Assembly: GCA_019235595.1 (NCBI GenBank)
Contig: JAFAKI010000260.1
Coordinates: 1 to 8,103, forward strand
DNA: 8,103 bases
Direction of reading: 5' to 3'
DNA from: Mucilaginibacter sp.
GTDB lineage: Bacteria; Bacteroidota; Bacteroidia; Sphingobacteriales; Sphingobacteriaceae
The notes under the pieces were generated by a model that made no database searches, was not told the origin of the DNA, and saw only the letters and a program-made list of their open reading frames with translations. The first letter of the stretch is position 1, and each line of letters begins with the position of its first letter. Shown piece after piece: positions 5,693-8,103 of this stretch. Both the position numbers and the translations under genes were made by a program.

Positions 5693-6943
5693 TTATACCA
5701 GATATTCAAACAAGGTTTGATCGCGATTTAATTCAATCACATCAAAACGTTCTTCTTCCATACGTTGCAGCAGGGCAGGGTAATCGTCGGCTGATTTTAA
5801 TTCGATACCGACTAATGCCGGCCCATTCTCTTTTTCGGTTTTTTTGATGAACTCAAAACGGGTAATATCATCGTGGGGACCTAATACATTATTTACGAAC
5901 AATTTTAAAGCACCCGGTCGTTGAGGGAAACGAACGATGAAATAATGCTTCAAGCCTTCATACAGCAGCGATTTCTCTTTGATCTCCTGCATGCGGTCGA
6001 TATCATTATTGCCACCGCTAATGATGCAGACTACCTTTTTGCCTTTGAGCTTATGCTTGTACAGGTCTAAGACCGCTACGGACAATGCCCCGGCGGGTTC
6101 AACTACAATGGCATCCTCATTATAGAGTTTTAATATGGTAGTACATACTTTGCCTTCGGGTACCAGCAGCATATCGTCCAGCGCTTGGCGACAGATAGGG
6201 TAGGTGAGTTCGCCAACGCGTTTTACGGCAGCGCCATCAACAAAACGGTTGATAGTGGATAATGTTACCGGTTCGCCTTCATCGAGTGCGTGACGCATAG
6301 ATGGAGCGCCTTCTGGTTCAACCCCTGCAATGAGGATACCGGGTTTATGTTGTTTTAGATAGCTTCCTGCACCAGCGGCCAGGCCACCGCCCCCTATCGG
6401 TATAATTACTGCTTCTACGTCGGGCAAGTCTTCCAATATCTCCACACCAACGCTGCCTTGCCCGGCAATAATCTCATAATTATCGAAAGGCGGGACGAAA
6501 GTCATACCATTAGCTTCGGTATAGGCCAATGCTTCTTTCAAGCAGTCGTCAAAAGTATCACCCACAAGAATGATCTCTATATTGCCGTTACCATGCATCT
6601 CGGTTTGAGATACTTTTTGCTTCGGGGTGATCTGCGGCATGAAGATCACACCTTTAGTTCCCAACCTGCGGCATGAAAAAGCAACGCCTTGCGCATGATT
6701 ACCAGCACTTGCGCACACCACACCGCGTCTCAGTTGATCGGCACTTAACTGACTGATCATATTATAAGCTCCTCTTAGCTTATATGAACGAACTACCTGG
6801 AGGTCTTCTCTTTTTAAATAAATTTCGCAGCCATAACGGTCGGACAAACGCTGGTTAAACTCCAACGGAGTCCGTTTTACGATGCCTTTGAGTTGCTCAT
6901 AAGCGGCTTCGAAATCGAGGGGAAATTTGGCGGGCGTATTCAT
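5693..6943 (-). CDS. ilvA: Threonine ammonia-lyase (threonine dehydratase), biosynthetic
   Basis: This PLP enzyme deaminates threonine to 2-oxobutanoate, the first step specific to isoleucine synthesis. Numbered from an upstream ATG at 6970, the PLP lysine is Lys64 in VRSYKLRGAYN, the substrate loop is SAGNHAQGVA at 88-97, and the phosphate-binding GGGGL is at 193-197; CIISGGNND closes the catalytic domain near 325. A C-terminal ACT-like domain follows from about 340 (LKHYFIVRFPQRPGALKLFV to FDVIELN), consistent with feedback control by isoleucine in the single-ACT form of about 415 residues. I chose ATG 6941-6943 (MNTPAKFPLDFEAAYEQL, 416 residues). The ATG at 6968-6970 would add MKWVSIIKK but lies in the conserved flank of a repeat element, and relatives start near MN..FxLDF. 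The gene is downstream of leuA on the same strand, so both probably share an ilv/leu operon. Confidence 0.95.
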   Translation of the reverse strand: MNTPAKFPLDFEAAYEQLKGIVKRTPLEFNQRLSDRYGCEIYLKREDLQVVRSYKLRGAYNMISQLSADQLRRGVVCASAGNHAQGVAFSCRRLGTKGVIFMPQITPKQKVSQTEMHGNGNIEIILVGDTFDDCLKEALAYTEANGMTFVPPFDNYEIIAGQGSVGVEILEDLPDVEAVIIPIGGGGLAAGAGSYLKQHKPGILIAGVEPEGAPSMRHALDEGEPVTLSTINRFVDGAAVKRVGELTYPICRQALDDMLLVPEGKVCTTILKLYNEDAIVVEPAGALSVAVLDLYKHKLKGKKVVCIISGGNNDIDRMQEIKEKSLLYEGLKHYFIVRFPQRPGALKLFVNNVLGPHDDITRFEFIKKTEKENGPALVGIELKSADDYPALLQRMEEERFDVIELNRDQTLFEYLV

Positions 6944-6972
6944 TTTTTTAATAATTGAGACCCATTTCATTA

Positions 6973-7095
6973 CCGTTGACTTTAGTCAACGGAGCAAATC
7001 AAAATCAATATCGGGGCTTTAGCCAAAATGAGCAGGCGGAGATTTTGGCTGAAGCCTTTTCGTTTGCTAAGTGATCCGTTGGCTGAAGCCAACGG
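6973..7095. repeat. Composite palindromic repeat element (BIME-like) between leuA and ilvA
   Basis: Four related palindromic cores lie in order. CCGTTGAC-TTTA-GTCAACGG is at 6973-6992. GGCTTTAGCC (7015-7024) lies in an arm GGCTTTAGCCAAAAT (7015-7029). ATTTTGGCTGAAGCC (7042-7056) is the inverted partner of that arm with one wobble. CCGTTGGCT-GA-AGCCAACGG is at 7076-7095. The two outer palindromes differ by a paired change (A-T to G-C at the seventh stem position) that keeps base pairing. The outer units share an outward flank, CGGYAATGA, on opposite strands, so the whole is an inverted pair of similar modules around a central hairpin. There is no ORF inside. It should fold on either strand, and if leuA-ilvA is one transcript it lies within the message, where it could affect stability or polarity. 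Confidence 0.75.
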
Positions 7096-7119
7096 CAATG
7101 AGTTTTTAAATTTATATTG

Positions 7120-7150
7120 CCCCTCTCCATCGGAGAGGGGTTGGGGTGAG
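7120..7150 (-). repeat. GC-rich hairpin just after the leuA stop
   Basis: CCCCTCTCC (7120-7128) and GGAGAGGGG (7132-7140) form a perfect 9-bp stem with an ATC loop, next to TTGGGGTGAG (7141-7150). On the minus strand it begins with CTCACCCCAACCCCTCTCC one base beyond the leuA stop codon. This sequence type recurs in intergenic DNA of many bacteria. No T tract follows on the minus strand (CAATATAAATTT comes next), so it is a poor intrinsic terminator, though it may protect the leuA 3' end or reduce ilvA expression. Confidence 0.55.
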
Positions 7151-7151
7151 G

Positions 7152-8103
7152 CTACTGTTTTACCAAACGATTTACCATCAAACCGTTTAAGTCTTCATCA
7201 TTAATATCCAGTTTATGATCAGCCAGGATCAGGAAGCGCTGATAGGTCTCTGCCAGTTCTTCTTTATCCATTTTATAGCCTAATCTTTCCAGGTGGAATT
7301 TCAAAGCATGACGTCCGCTGCGGGCAGTCAGCACAATACTTGCGCTTGGGAAGCCCACATCTTCCGGACGGATGATTTCATAATTCTCGCGATTTTTGAG
7401 GAATCCATCCTGGTGGATGCCCGAGCTATGCGCGAAGGCATTAGCGCCTACAATGGCTTTATTAGGCTGCACAGGCATACGCATTTGTGTGCTTACCATG
7501 CGGCTGATCTCGTAAATCTTTTGCGATTGGATATTGGTGTGCAATCCAAGGCTTTGGTGCGTTTTCAGGATCATCACCACTTCTTCTATTGAAGTATTTC
7601 CGGCGCGTTCGCCAATGCCGTTGATGGTGCCTTCTATTTGGCGGGCGCCGTTTTGTAATCCGGCAACGGAATTGGCTGTTGCAAGGCCTAAGTCGTTATG
7701 ACAATGCACAGAGATGATGGCCTTGTCGATATTTTTTACATTTTCTTTAAGGAAGAGGATCTTGCTTCCGTATTGGTCAGGCAGGCAGTAACCGTTGGTG
7801 TCGGGAATATTGACGACGGTAGCACCTGCCGCGATGACAGACTCAACCATTTTGGCGAGGAAATGAATATCCGCCCTACCAGCGTCTTCCGCATAAAATT
7901 CGATGTCCTCAACTGCGCGTTTAGCATATTTCACAGCTTCAACGGCACGCTCTAAAATTTCTTCGCGGGTGCTGTTGAATTTATGCTTGATATGCATGTC
8001 AGATGAGCCGATACCGGTATGGATACGCGGCCTTTTAGCATATTTCAATGCCTCGATAGCAGAGTCTATATCACCTTTGTTGGCGCGGGTAAGCGCACAA
8101 ACA
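7152..8103 (-). CDS. leuA: 2-isopropylmalate synthase, C-terminal 316 residues; N-terminus beyond right edge; lacks regulatory domain
   Basis: The enzyme condenses acetyl-CoA with 2-oxoisovalerate, the first committed step of leucine synthesis. The frame is open through the window edge (VCALTRANKGDIDSAIEALK precedes the first internal start candidate), so the true start is outside. Visible motifs: RIHTGIGSSDMHIKHKF, VEDIEFYAEDAGRAD, NIPDTNGYCLP, the metal-binding HCHND in SVHCHNDLGLA, ARQIEGTINGIGERAGNTSIEE, and AFAHSSGIHQDGFLKNRENYEII, which carries the subdomain His used in catalysis. The protein ends about 20 residues after LAETYQRFLILADHKLDIND, where E. coli LeuA (about 523 residues) continues into the LeuA dimer/allosteric domain of about 130 residues. 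Classical leucine feedback through that domain is therefore not expected. A citramalate or homocitrate synthase is less likely given the LeuA-type motifs and the ilvA neighbour. It lies upstream of ilvA on the same strand. Confidence 0.93.
   Translation of the reverse strand, partial: VCALTRANKGDIDSAIEALKYAKRPRIHTGIGSSDMHIKHKFNSTREEILERAVEAVKYAKRAVEDIEFYAEDAGRADIHFLAKMVESVIAAGATVVNIPDTNGYCLPDQYGSKILFLKENVKNIDKAIISVHCHNDLGLATANSVAGLQNGARQIEGTINGIGERAGNTSIEEVVMILKTHQSLGLHTNIQSQKIYEISRMVSTQMRMPVQPNKAIVGANAFAHSSGIHQDGFLKNRENYEIIRPEDVGFPSASIVLTARSGRHALKFHLERLGYKMDKEELAETYQRFLILADHKLDINDEDLNGLMVNRLVKQ

Noticed and set aside
6944..7151. T-box, riboswitch or leucine-rich leader peptide controlling ilvA
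   Set aside because: The minus strand has no short Leu- or Ile-rich ORF and no T-box motif; the hairpins are explained by repeated palindromes.
7293..7592. Plus-strand 99-codon frame opposite leuA
   Set aside because: Lies entirely antisense to conserved LeuA motifs and shows no domain.
1..8103. tRNA, rRNA, integrase or insertion-sequence genes
   Set aside because: No tRNA-like folds, rRNA segments, transposase motifs or attachment-site duplications were recognised on either strand.

Overview
The window looks like chromosomal DNA from a member of the Bacteroidota, most likely a Sphingobacteriaceae relative such as Mucilaginibacter or Pedobacter. I infer this from the protein types (short LeuA, single-domain RRM protein, ECF sigma factor with an atypical membrane partner, PorT/OmpA-like barrel), from the scarcity of Shine-Dalgarno sequences, and from the style of the intergenic repeats. 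This is recognition by eye, not a database match.

Layout. (1) Positions 1-412, minus strand: N-terminal part of an exported metal-dependent amidohydrolase that runs off the left edge. (2) 413-668: a divergent intergenic region holding a two-hairpin repeat element (471-612). (3) 669-2838, plus strand: a compact three-gene unit of ECF sigma factor, single-pass membrane protein that is probably its anti-sigma factor, and outer-membrane beta-barrel protein with a His-rich N-terminal segment. (4) 2841-2984: a cluster of CGATT-type repeats in inverted orientation that ends two bases before the next start codon. (5) 2987-3982, plus: an orphan ABC ATPase. (6) 3983-4177: a hairpin bracketed by 10-bp direct repeats, then an AT-rich promoter region. 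(7) 4178-5152, plus: a papain-fold (C1) cysteine peptidase lipoprotein, followed by a strong intrinsic terminator. (8) 5220-5555, minus: a small RRM RNA-binding protein, convergent with the peptidase. (9) 5693-8103, minus: leuA (its N-terminus lies beyond the right edge) followed by ilvA, separated by 208 bp filled with palindromic repeats.

How the genes work together. leuA and ilvA belong to branched-chain amino acid synthesis and are probably part of a larger ilv/leu operon continuing to the right. The sigma/anti-sigma/barrel unit is a plausible self-contained envelope-sensing regulon. The remaining genes are singletons. The proteins are mostly ordinary. The least explained content is in the gaps: at least four unrelated repeat architectures occupy four of the junctions. 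I do not see a convincing new multi-gene system; the best leads are the repeats and the sigma-anti-sigma-His-rich barrel unit.
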